This document shows, piece by piece, positions 16,439 through 24,517 of a stretch of 64,000 nt of DNA (positions are counted from its first letter, which is position 1; each line of letters begins with the position of its first letter). Both the position numbers and the translations under genes were made by a program. Location of the stretch: assembly GCA_000733415.1 (NCBI GenBank), contig KL662192.1:1460983-1524982 (forward strand), in the 5' to 3' direction. The stretch comes from [Leptolyngbya] sp. JSC-1. GTDB taxonomy: Bacteria > Cyanobacteriota > Cyanobacteriia > Elainellales > Elainellaceae. The notes below the pieces were generated by a model. The model worked only from the letters and a program-made list of their open reading frames with translations. It had not been told where the DNA came from and made no database searches.

Positions 16439-16906
16439 ATGACTATGGGAGCACGCTATTTCGCTTTAATTAGCGGTATTATCTATCTTTTGATTGGCAT
16501 CTTTGGATTTGTTCCAGGCATGGTTGCCACGCCGGGCACAGGTGGACCTGAAGTGGTTCTAAATGAAGGTTACGGCTACCTGCTCAACCTATTTCCGATT
16601 AATGTCCTCCATAATATTGTTCATCTGGCCGTTGGTGCCTGGGGGTTATTTGCCTACCGCAGCTATATCCAGGCTCGCACCTACTCACGCGGTTTGGCCA
16701 TTTTCTATGGCATTTTAGCTGTGATGGGACTGTTGCCGGTACTGAACACCATGTTTGGCTTGATTCCCATCTTTGGTCATAATGTCTGGCTACATGCCCT
16801 GACTGCTGCCATTGCTGCCTACTTTGGGTTCAAGACGCCTACCCCTGCCGATATCCGCGAGCATGAACGCGAGGTGGTAACGGGCCGTTCTCGTGGGCGT
16901 TTTTGA
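16439..16906 (+). CDS. DUF4383-type four-helix membrane protein
   Basis: 155 residues with about four hydrophobic segments (ALISGIIYLLIGIFGFVPG, NIVHLAVGAWGLFAYR, LAIFYGILAVMGLLPVL, LHALTAAIAAYFGF). The pattern matches DUF4383, small integral membrane proteins of unknown function frequent in cyanobacteria. GGAG precedes the ATG at 16439; a second ATG two codons on is equally possible. It ends in a basic tail (RGRF) and is followed by a strong terminator, so it is probably monocistronic. Confidence 0.8.
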   Translation: MTMGARYFALISGIIYLLIGIFGFVPGMVATPGTGGPEVVLNEGYGYLLNLFPINVLHNIVHLAVGAWGLFAYRSYIQARTYSRGLAIFYGILAVMGLLPVLNTMFGLIPIFGHNVWLHALTAAIAAYFGFKTPTPADIREHEREVVTGRSRGRF

Positions 16907-16943
16907 GTTGGCTGATCTGGCTTCGCAACGGGCTTTATAAGTA

Positions 16944-16992
16944 GCTATACCTGGCGCTTGAATTTAATCGAGTTCAGGTATAGCCTTGTTTT
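16944..16992 (+). terminator. Hairpin terminator after the DUF4383 gene
   Basis: A perfect 10-bp inverted repeat (GCTATACCTG at 16944-16953, CAGGTATAGC at 16975-16984) is followed by CTTGTTTT. It sits 38 bp after the gene and just before the convergent GH2 gene, and could act in both directions. Confidence 0.7.
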
Positions 16993-17009
16993 GGCTGGTA
17001 TGTTGAACT

Positions 17010-18959
17010 TCAGTGACACTGGTTACCACAGTGCAACTGAGTGTGAATTGAGTTTGACGACCCCTCCAGGTGAACGGTTGTTAACACGGTGGGTTGTGAT
17101 GTGCTCCAGCCCATTGTGGCGGCTCGAATTGCCTCAAGCGGGAATTTGGGGGTGCGGTCGGCATAGAGCAAACCGTTGGCTTCTTGGAATGTGTCGGTTA
17201 ACTGGGTGTAGCAGAAACCGCTAAACAGTTCGATTTGGTTCACGGCAGTTAGAAGGGCGGTGTAGCGAGTTTGCAGCTCAGATACTTCTGCAGAACGCAC
17301 ATAGCCCCAAATGCTGTGATCGTCTGGTTTACCATAGGCGATGCCGCCAAATTCGGTTAGCATAATCGGCTGGCCTTGATGGGGGTAGCCATCTAGGGTT
17401 AATACTCGCCCACCCGGACGCTGGCGATCAAACAAATCGGACAACTTCACTTCTGGGCCATAGCGGTTGATTAGCTGAACCGGATTATTGTCATAGTCGT
17501 GGATAGCAAGGATATCGGTAGCTGTACTTTCCCAGCCGTCGTTGCCCACTACCGGGCGGGTTGAATCGAGGGCTTTGGTGAGGTGGTAAAGGGCTTGCAC
17601 ATAGTTGCGGTGGGCAGGAGTGGCGGTCAGATCGGGAACGCCCCAGGATTCGTTAAATGGCACCCAAACCACAATACAGGGGTGGCTAGCGTCTCGTTTG
17701 ATCACTTCAGCCCACTCTTTCATCATTCGTTCTACGGCTTTGGGCGTGAACCGATAGGCGCTTGGCATTTCTTCCCATACCAATAGCCCCAGCACATCGG
17801 CCCAGTAAAGGAAACGAGGATCTTCTACTTTTTGGTGTTTGCGGACGCCGTTGAACCCCATTTGCTTCACCAACTCCACATCCCGCTGCAAGGCTTCCCC
17901 GGAAGGAGGTGTCATTAGCGATTCTGGCCAATAGCCCTGGTCGAGGACGAGCCGTAAATAGTAAGGTTGTCCATTGAGCATAAACCGATCGCGATGGATG
18001 CTGACGGTGCGCATGGCGGTGTAGGACTGCACCTGATCTAGCAGCTGGTTGTTTTGCCAGAGCTGGACCTCAGCCTGGATCAGCGTCGGTTTTTCTGGAC
18101 TCCAGAGCAGTTCGTTGCGGTAGTCGTCGATGCCCGGATCGGAGAGGGCAATGCGGCGATGGATTTCTCCGTTCAGCACTTCGTAGGTGTCATTGACCAG
18201 CAACTGTTTGCCCGCCGTGAGCTTGACTTTGATTTGCACATTCTCTTGCTGCTGCCCAGTCACAAAAGCTTCAAAGCCAATTTCCCACCGTTCAAAATGG
18301 GGCGTCCAGCGAATCGAGTCGATGTAGGTTGCTGGCACTTGCTCGACCCATACCGTTTGCCAGATGCCGCTCGTGCGGGGATACCAGATGCTATGGGGAT
18401 GCAACTGCCAGTCCTGTTTGCCGCGAGGCTTGGCCAGATCAAACGGATCATCCTCGGCCCAAACCGTAACTCGTTGCTTGCCATCGGGATTCAGTACGGC
18501 AGTAATATCAGCACTAAAAGGAGTATGACCGCCTTCGTGCTCTGCCACAAATTGGTCATTGACCCAAACCCGAGCGCGATAGTCTACTGCGCCGAAATGC
18601 AGCAGCACCCGTTTGCCAATCGATGCTACAGCAGTTGGAACATCTTGGACATCGATAGATGGCAGCTCAAATTCTCGTTCGTACCAGCAGTTGGGATGAA
18701 AGCCGGTATCATAAATCCCACTTTGGATAGATTCGGGCGCAAACGGAACCTCGATAATATGCGTCCAGGTTGTGATGTCGTTTGGTTGACGGTAGTCTCC
18801 AGCATCGTCAAAGCTAAACTTCCACGGACCGTTAAGGCACAGCCAGTTAGATCGCTGCAGTTGCGGGCGCGGGTAAGCCATATCAGGCAGGTTCAAAGTG
18901 TCTGAGTTTGAGATGACGCAAGGTTGGGTGTCCTCAAGACATTTGCCAAATGCTTTCAT
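17010..18959 (-). CDS. Glycoside hydrolase family 2 (beta-galactosidase/glucuronidase type)
   Basis: 649 residues with the GH2 layout: sugar-binding domain (residues about 27-200, YPRPQLQRSNWLCLNGPWKF), immunoglobulin-like domain, then a TIM barrel. The acid/base Glu is in VPFNESWG and the nucleophile Glu in MLTEFGG, both intact. There is no signal peptide, so it probably acts in the cytoplasm, or its export is not obvious. The start could also be the ATG at 18881. It is divergent from the PhyH-GH43-mutase cluster with a 667-bp gap. The exact sugar specificity cannot be read from sequence. Confidence 0.88.
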   Translation of the reverse strand: MKAFGKCLEDTQPCVISNSDTLNLPDMAYPRPQLQRSNWLCLNGPWKFSFDDAGDYRQPNDITTWTHIIEVPFAPESIQSGIYDTGFHPNCWYEREFELPSIDVQDVPTAVASIGKRVLLHFGAVDYRARVWVNDQFVAEHEGGHTPFSADITAVLNPDGKQRVTVWAEDDPFDLAKPRGKQDWQLHPHSIWYPRTSGIWQTVWVEQVPATYIDSIRWTPHFERWEIGFEAFVTGQQQENVQIKVKLTAGKQLLVNDTYEVLNGEIHRRIALSDPGIDDYRNELLWSPEKPTLIQAEVQLWQNNQLLDQVQSYTAMRTVSIHRDRFMLNGQPYYLRLVLDQGYWPESLMTPPSGEALQRDVELVKQMGFNGVRKHQKVEDPRFLYWADVLGLLVWEEMPSAYRFTPKAVERMMKEWAEVIKRDASHPCIVVWVPFNESWGVPDLTATPAHRNYVQALYHLTKALDSTRPVVGNDGWESTATDILAIHDYDNNPVQLINRYGPEVKLSDLFDRQRPGGRVLTLDGYPHQGQPIMLTEFGGIAYGKPDDHSIWGYVRSAEVSELQTRYTALLTAVNQIELFSGFCYTQLTDTFQEANGLLYADRTPKFPLEAIRAATMGWSTSQPTVLTTVHLEGSSNSIHTQLHCGNQCH

Positions 18960-19626
18960 CAGATTCCTACTGTCTCTTGAAAGGGGATTCTCTTTAGGCT
19001 AGAAGATAAGGTGGTTTATTACAAATCGCTTTATCTTCCTTTCTCTATGGTATCCCCGGATTTTGGAGAATATTTACGTTTCAACCCAATTTTTAGTCGT
19101 TGTTTTTCAGTTCAAGTGCCGATTTGGGTCGAATTAGCTCGGATGGGTTGGTTTGAGTGAATTTCAGCAGCTAAGCGAAAAAGAATTCAATTTGTAAATC
19201 TGTAACGTGTTTGTTAACACAATAGCTCTCAATATTTTGATATATGTCTAAATATTGACGAAAGAAAAACAAAGAACAAACTTTTTTTACAATTTAGCGA
19301 AAAGTAAACTGTCTGCTCTCGACCGAGCGGAATAATAGAAAACGGTATTTCTGATTACTTCGTCGGCTTACAGCCTTTTCCAGGCTAATGAAGTACAAAA
19401 AATGGGGTGCAGGGGCACGGCTCCTGCGTGGGGGCAAAGCCCTCCACTCCTCGTACCTTACCAGAATGGAAAAAGCTATATAACTTTATAACTTTGTGAG
19501 GCTATGACTTGTCAGGTTCGTCGGGGGGTCTTGGTCCTTGGGGAGTACACGGCCTTGGGGAGCAGACAGAGCATCAGGGGTACCCAGAGAACTAATCACC
19601 TATCGCCACAAAAAACTCATGATTCT
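18960..19626. other. Long divergent intergenic region with a palindromic repeat
   Basis: A 667-bp region between the GH2 and PhyH genes. An in-frame GTG-like extension of the PhyH ORF (from 19504) has no family similarity and was not accepted as coding. The left part is strongly AT-rich and probably holds the promoters. The only structured element seen is the double hairpin at 19409-19445. Confidence 0.45.
19409..19445. repeat. Double-hairpin GC-rich repeat
   Basis: Two adjacent stem-loops: GCAGGGGCACGGCTCCTGC (19409-19427, one mismatch) and GGGGGCAAAGCCCTCC (19430-19445). The sequence style resembles the small palindromic repeats dispersed in many cyanobacterial genomes, but only one copy is present here, so the family assignment is inference. 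Confidence 0.45.
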
Positions 19627-20433
19627 ATGGTTCAAACTATCCCTACTGCTCACTTCACGACCGATGATCTAGATCAACTGGCCGCAGACCTGAATCGAGA
19701 TGGCATCTGTATTCTGCGCGGTCTGTTGGATCAAAAGCTAATTCAAGTGTGGGCTACTGCCTTTGAGCAGTTGTTTCAGCAGCGGCAACAACAGCCTGGT
19801 GGTCTGGCTCCGCGGGAACAGGCTCGCTATTATCTGACGCTGCCCTGGGTAGCTCCGTTTGCTGATGCGGCTGTGTTTGCTAATCCGGTGATTTTGGCAG
19901 TGCTGGATCGGGTTTTTGCTCAAGAATATCACTTGGTGCAGCTAGGAGCGGATGTACCGGTGCAGGGATCTCAGTATCAGGAGATTCACCGGGATTTTCG
20001 TCCGCTGTTTTCTGACCAGATTGTGACGCCGCTCTATGCCTTGGCGGTCAATTTTCCGCTCGTGGAGGTAACAGCCGAGAATGGCCCCTTCCAGATGGCG
20101 CGAGGCACTCATGTTTTGTCGCGGCAAGCTGGACTTGCGAAAATTCAGTCTGGAGAAATTCCGATCGAGTCATTCTACTTGCAGCCGGGGGATGTGATGA
20201 TTCGCTCACCGCTGGCTTTGCATCGAGGCTCCCCCAACCGTAGCGACCAGCCCCGGCCTATGATTGTGATGGGCTATGCGATGCACTGGCTGCACACGCC
20301 AAAAGTAGAGCTGACGCTACCTCACGATTACTACAGCCGCCTGCCGAAACCGACTAGAGAACTACTGCGCTGCCAGGTTGTGGAGCAGTTGCCCTTTCAG
20401 CAGATTGAAACTTATATTAATTTCAAGTATTAA
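19627..20433 (+). CDS. Phytanoyl-CoA dioxygenase (PhyH) family oxygenase
   Basis: 268 residues from ATG 19627 (MVQTIPTAHF), the first start followed by family-like sequence. PhyH proteins are Fe(II)/2-oxoglutarate oxygenases. The iron ligands are visible as H-x-D in QEIHRDFRP and the distal His in ALHRGSPNRS, with a 2-oxoglutarate-binding Arg in the same segment. The substrate is unknown; its position in a glycan cluster suggests a sugar or lipid-linked intermediate. The stop overlaps the ATG of the GH43 gene (TAATG), so the two are translationally coupled. Confidence 0.85.
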   Translation: MVQTIPTAHFTTDDLDQLAADLNRDGICILRGLLDQKLIQVWATAFEQLFQQRQQQPGGLAPREQARYYLTLPWVAPFADAAVFANPVILAVLDRVFAQEYHLVQLGADVPVQGSQYQEIHRDFRPLFSDQIVTPLYALAVNFPLVEVTAENGPFQMARGTHVLSRQAGLAKIQSGEIPIESFYLQPGDVMIRSPLALHRGSPNRSDQPRPMIVMGYAMHWLHTPKVELTLPHDYYSRLPKPTRELLRCQVVEQLPFQQIETYINFKY

Positions 20434-21494
20434 TGGCGGAACGACGCACCTACACCAATCCGGTTTACGCGGGCTACTTTGCCGATCCTTTTGCCTGGGA
20501 ACATGGTGGCACCTATTACGCCATCGGTACGGGTGCGCCAGAAGCGGCAGGACAGGTAGATATAGCTGTTGATCAACGAGTTGAGGAAAATAGGAACACA
20601 ACCGTTGCTGCATCGGTCGATAAAGTCGGTAAAATAACGGTTGCTTCTGTCTTTCCGTTGCTATATTCGGAAGATTTTGTTACCTGGCAGTTTGCTGGTT
20701 ATGCACTGGTGCGTCCCGATCCTGCTTTGGGAGATAGCTTTTGGGCACCGGAAGTTGCCTATTGCGACGGTATATTTTATCTGTATTATTCGGTGGGCTG
20801 GGAAGACAAACAGCATCAGTTGCGGGTAGCCACCAGTGAGCATCCCTTGGGTCCCTATCACGACATCGGCTCACCGCTGCTACAAACCGATCCCCCCTTT
20901 GCGATTGATCCCCATCCGTTTCGGGATGGCGATGGACAATGGTACCTGTTTTATGCTTGTGACTTTTTAGACACCGCAGCCGGTGCCAGATCCGGTACGG
21001 CCCTGAAGGTAGACCGATTGGTCAACATGACCCAGCTTGCCGGAGAAAGTAGGGTTGTGCTACGAGCACGCTCAGACTGGCAGCGCTTTTTGGCAAGCCG
21101 TTCCATGTACGGCGGTATCTATGATTGGCATACTCTGGAAGGCCCCTGTGTTCGGAAGCATGCCGGTCGTTACTACTGCTTTTACAGCGGTGGGCGCTGG
21201 GAAACTGAGAGCTATGGAGTTGATTACGGAGTAGCCGATACGGTGATGGGTGACTACTCTGATGCTGGGAATGAATCCGGTCCGCGAGTGCTGCGTTCAA
21301 TCCCAGATCGGGTACTGGGACCGGGGCACAATTCAATCGTGGTTTCACCCGATCATCAGGATGAATATATCGTTTACCATGCATGGAATCAATCGAAGAC
21401 AAAGCGACAAATGTGCTTAGACAAGCTAATTTGGACGCCGGATGGCCCCCGCTGTCTGGGTCCTACCTGGCTACCGCAAACTATCAATAGCTGA
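20433..21494 (+). CDS. Glycoside hydrolase family 43-like protein
   Basis: 353 residues, five-bladed beta-propeller type. The three catalytic acids of GH43/GH117-type enzymes can be placed: general base Asp in YFADPFAWEHG, pKa-modulating Asp in FAIDPHPFRDG, and acid Glu in LEGPCVRKHAG. DSFWAPEVAY and GPGHNSIVVSPD are also typical. Such enzymes cleave arabinofuranosyl, xylosyl or galactosyl linkages. There is no signal peptide. It is co-transcribed with the PhyH gene and precedes the mutase fusion after 395 bp. The furanoside preference of many relatives fits a galactofuranose context, but that is inference. Confidence 0.85.
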   Translation: MAERRTYTNPVYAGYFADPFAWEHGGTYYAIGTGAPEAAGQVDIAVDQRVEENRNTTVAASVDKVGKITVASVFPLLYSEDFVTWQFAGYALVRPDPALGDSFWAPEVAYCDGIFYLYYSVGWEDKQHQLRVATSEHPLGPYHDIGSPLLQTDPPFAIDPHPFRDGDGQWYLFYACDFLDTAAGARSGTALKVDRLVNMTQLAGESRVVLRARSDWQRFLASRSMYGGIYDWHTLEGPCVRKHAGRYYCFYSGGRWETESYGVDYGVADTVMGDYSDAGNESGPRVLRSIPDRVLGPGHNSIVVSPDHQDEYIVYHAWNQSKTKRQMCLDKLIWTPDGPRCLGPTWLPQTINS

Positions 21495-21889
21495 TAGCTG
21501 TATTTCTAATAACAGATTAATTTAGCTAAATTCTATTCTCTAGTTAGAGGACCTGATTTGCTGCTCTTGTTTCCTTAGGTAGAAGCATAATAATTATAAA
21601 CGCATTCTTATATAGTAAGAGCATATCACCAAGAATTGATGGTGAAAATCTTCATCCGTGGCGATAGAGCTTCACGGCGACTGATCGAACAAACAATTTC
21701 CTGAGCTTATTCTAGATATTCCCCTGGGATATTTATTCTGATCTTTTGGACCGTTGCTTCGGGCTGTTACTTTCACCTCTGTCAATCTGCTTCGGATCCT
21801 TGCTTTGAATTCTTGATTCAAAAATGGGGACAAATCTGGCTCAACATGAGTAACGCCGGTGATCAACGTAAAGTAATTGGGATCAAACA
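21495..21889 (+). other. Intergenic region upstream of the mutase fusion
   Basis: 395 bp, AT-rich, with no gene, RNA or repeat that I can support. It probably carries a promoter for the following two fusion genes. Confidence 0.4.
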
Positions 21890-24511
21890 ATGACTCAACC
21901 TAATATGCAAAATACTAATCCGAAAAATGGCAATGGCGATTACGGCTCTAATCGTTCTCATAACCCAGACGCTCAACCTAATTTGCAGAATGGAAGCGCA
22001 TCGGCTAATCCGCTTGCCTCTAGAAGTTTATATCTATCTAGCCCCCAATTTACTGACTCATTGGCTGATTCGTTGTCTACCCAGACGGCAGCTCGTCCAA
22101 CGGCCACTGGCCTTCCCGATCTAGTTTGCTTATCTCACTTGCGCTGGAACTTTGTGTTTCAACGGCCTCAACATTTGCTAACGCGCTGTGCTCAAGCTCG
22201 ACGAGTTTTCTTTATCGAAGAACCGATCGTGCAGCCGCAGATTTTGGCCCATGTGCAAGTGAGCAATCCGGTTGGCAATGTGTGGGTCGTGGTGCCCCAT
22301 TTGCCAGAAGGGTTGAGTGAAGCTGCAATGCAGACTACTCAACGATTGTTGCTAGACAATCTATTTTCAGAGCACAGCATTCAGCACTATATTTGCTGGT
22401 ACTACACTCCAATGGCGTTGTCGTTTACTGAACATTTGCAGCCGTTGCTAGTAGTGTATGACTGTATGGATGAGCTGTCAGCCTTTAAAAACGCTCCTGC
22501 TGCCCTCAAAAATCGTGAGACTCAACTTTTGCAACGAGCCGATCTGGTATTTACTGGCGGTCAGAGCCTGTATGCAGTCAAGCGCGATCAGCACCCGAAT
22601 GTTTATGCGTTTCCTAGCAGTGTAGATGTGCCCCATTTTGCCCAAGCTCGCATTCGCACTCAGGAGCCACCCGATCAGGCTGCTATTCCCCATCCTCGGC
22701 TCGGTTTCTTTGGTGTGATTGACGAGCGTATGGATATTGAACTGCTGGCAGGCGTGGCCGAAGCTCGACCAGATTGGCATTTGGTGATTATTGGCCCGGT
22801 GGTTAAAATTGATCCGGCCAGCTTACCTCAGAAAGACAACATTCACTATTTGGGTGCTAAAGACTACCAGGCATTACCGACCTACTTGGCAGGCTGGGAT
22901 CTGGCCATGCTGCCCTTTGCCCGCAATGAGTCTACCCGTTTCATTAGCCCTACCAAAACACCAGAATATTTGGCTGCGGGGAAACCGGTTGTATCGACCT
23001 CTATTCAAGATGTGGTGCGTCCCTATGGGCAGCAGGGCATGGTGTATATCGCTGATACGGTTCCTGAGTTCGTGGTCGCTGCCGATATCGCTATGCAAAT
23101 GGATGTTCATCAGTCGGGTTGGCTCAGCCGGGTTGATGCGTTTCTAGAACAAATTTCCTGGGACCGCACCTGGGCCTCGATGTTGAAGTTGATCGAGGAG
23201 ACAATCGATGCAAAACGAGCTAGTTTAACAGATGGAAGCAGGTCGAATAGTGCTGGTGCTTACAGTAATGGCGATGTTGGTGTTAATATCAAGAATGGTG
23301 TTAGTAATAGCGCTGCTAGAAATAGCGCTAATGGTAAAAATAACAACGGCGAAATAGCTCAATCGGTTGGGTTGGGTGCCCCAGGAGTAGTAACGCGAGA
23401 ATATCTGTTTGACTATTTGATTGTAGGAGCCGGATTTTCTGGGAGCGTGATTGCTGAGCGGCTAGCTTCCCAATTGGGTAAGAAGGTGCTGGTCGTGGAT
23501 CGGCGTAACCATATTGGAGGGAATGCTTACGATCACTATGATCAGGCGGGCATCCTGGTACACAAATACGGCCCTCATATTTTTCACACGAATTCTCGTG
23601 AGGTATTTGAGTATTTGTCTCAATTTACCGAATGGCGTTCCTATGAGCATCGCGTGCGGGCCAGTGTAGATGGACAGCTCGTTCCGATTCCGATCAACTT
23701 AGATACTATCAATACCCTATACGGCCTTAATCTCAACTCGTTTGAAGTCGAAGATTTTCTCAAATCTTTGGCTGAACCGCGTGAGTCGATTCGCACCTCG
23801 GAAGATGTGGTGATTAGCAAAGTAGGACGGGTGCTGTACGAGAAATTTTTCCGAGGCTATACCCGCAAGCAGTGGGGACTCGATCCATCTGAGCTGGATA
23901 AGTCAGTGATTGCCCGAATTCCGACCCGCACCAATCGAGATGACCGATATTTTACTGACACCTATCAAGCAATGCCGCTGTACGGCTTTACCCAGATGTT
24001 CCAGCACATGCTGTCCCATCCCAATATCAAGGTGATGCTCAATACTGACTATCGGGAAATTGTCAAAGGGATTCCTTGCCGCGAAATGGTCTACACCGGC
24101 CCGATCGATGAGTTTTTTGATTACCGCTATGGCAAACTGCCTTACCGCTCACTGGATTTCAAGCATGAAACTCACAACATGCCAGTCTACCAGCCTGCTC
24201 CGGTAATCAACTACCCGAACGAGCATCTCTACACTCGTGTCACCGAATTTAAGTACTTGACTGGTCAGGAGCATGCTAAAACCAGCATTGTCTACGAGTT
24301 TCCCAAGGCCGAAGGCGACCCCTACTATCCGGTACCCCGCCCAGAGAACGCCGAGATCTACAAACAATACAAAACCCTTGCTGACGCAACGCCAGGTGTA
24401 TATTTCACCGGACGTTTAGCAACCTACAAGTATTACAACATGGATCAATGCGTGGCTCAGGCACTGACAGTTTATAAGCAAATGGCTAATAAAGCGATGC
24501 TGATGGTTTAA
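21890..24511 (+). CDS. glf: Glycosyltransferase fused to UDP-galactopyranose mutase
   Basis: 873 residues in three parts. Residues 1-70 are Asn/Ser-rich and disordered. Residues about 71-430 are a GT-B type glycosyltransferase (DLVCLSHLRWNFVFQRPQHL; FIEEP; LGFFGVIDERMD; SPTKTPEYLAAGKPVVST). A low-complexity Asn/Ser/Gly linker follows (about 440-500). From about 503 to the end is UDP-galactopyranose mutase: FAD-binding GAGFSGSVIAERLA, DRRNHIGGNAYD, FRGYTRKQWG and YYNMDQCVAQAL. The mutase makes UDP-galactofuranose and the attached transferase could use it, an efficient channelled pair. It ends 6 bp before the next gene. Confidence 0.93.
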   Translation: MTQPNMQNTNPKNGNGDYGSNRSHNPDAQPNLQNGSASANPLASRSLYLSSPQFTDSLADSLSTQTAARPTATGLPDLVCLSHLRWNFVFQRPQHLLTRCAQARRVFFIEEPIVQPQILAHVQVSNPVGNVWVVVPHLPEGLSEAAMQTTQRLLLDNLFSEHSIQHYICWYYTPMALSFTEHLQPLLVVYDCMDELSAFKNAPAALKNRETQLLQRADLVFTGGQSLYAVKRDQHPNVYAFPSSVDVPHFAQARIRTQEPPDQAAIPHPRLGFFGVIDERMDIELLAGVAEARPDWHLVIIGPVVKIDPASLPQKDNIHYLGAKDYQALPTYLAGWDLAMLPFARNESTRFISPTKTPEYLAAGKPVVSTSIQDVVRPYGQQGMVYIADTVPEFVVAADIAMQMDVHQSGWLSRVDAFLEQISWDRTWASMLKLIEETIDAKRASLTDGSRSNSAGAYSNGDVGVNIKNGVSNSAARNSANGKNNNGEIAQSVGLGAPGVVTREYLFDYLIVGAGFSGSVIAERLASQLGKKVLVVDRRNHIGGNAYDHYDQAGILVHKYGPHIFHTNSREVFEYLSQFTEWRSYEHRVRASVDGQLVPIPINLDTINTLYGLNLNSFEVEDFLKSLAEPRESIRTSEDVVISKVGRVLYEKFFRGYTRKQWGLDPSELDKSVIARIPTRTNRDDRYFTDTYQAMPLYGFTQMFQHMLSHPNIKVMLNTDYREIVKGIPCREMVYTGPIDEFFDYRYGKLPYRSLDFKHETHNMPVYQPAPVINYPNEHLYTRVTEFKYLTGQEHAKTSIVYEFPKAEGDPYYPVPRPENAEIYKQYKTLADATPGVYFTGRLATYKYYNMDQCVAQALTVYKQMANKAMLMV

Positions 24512-24517
24512 GAGCGC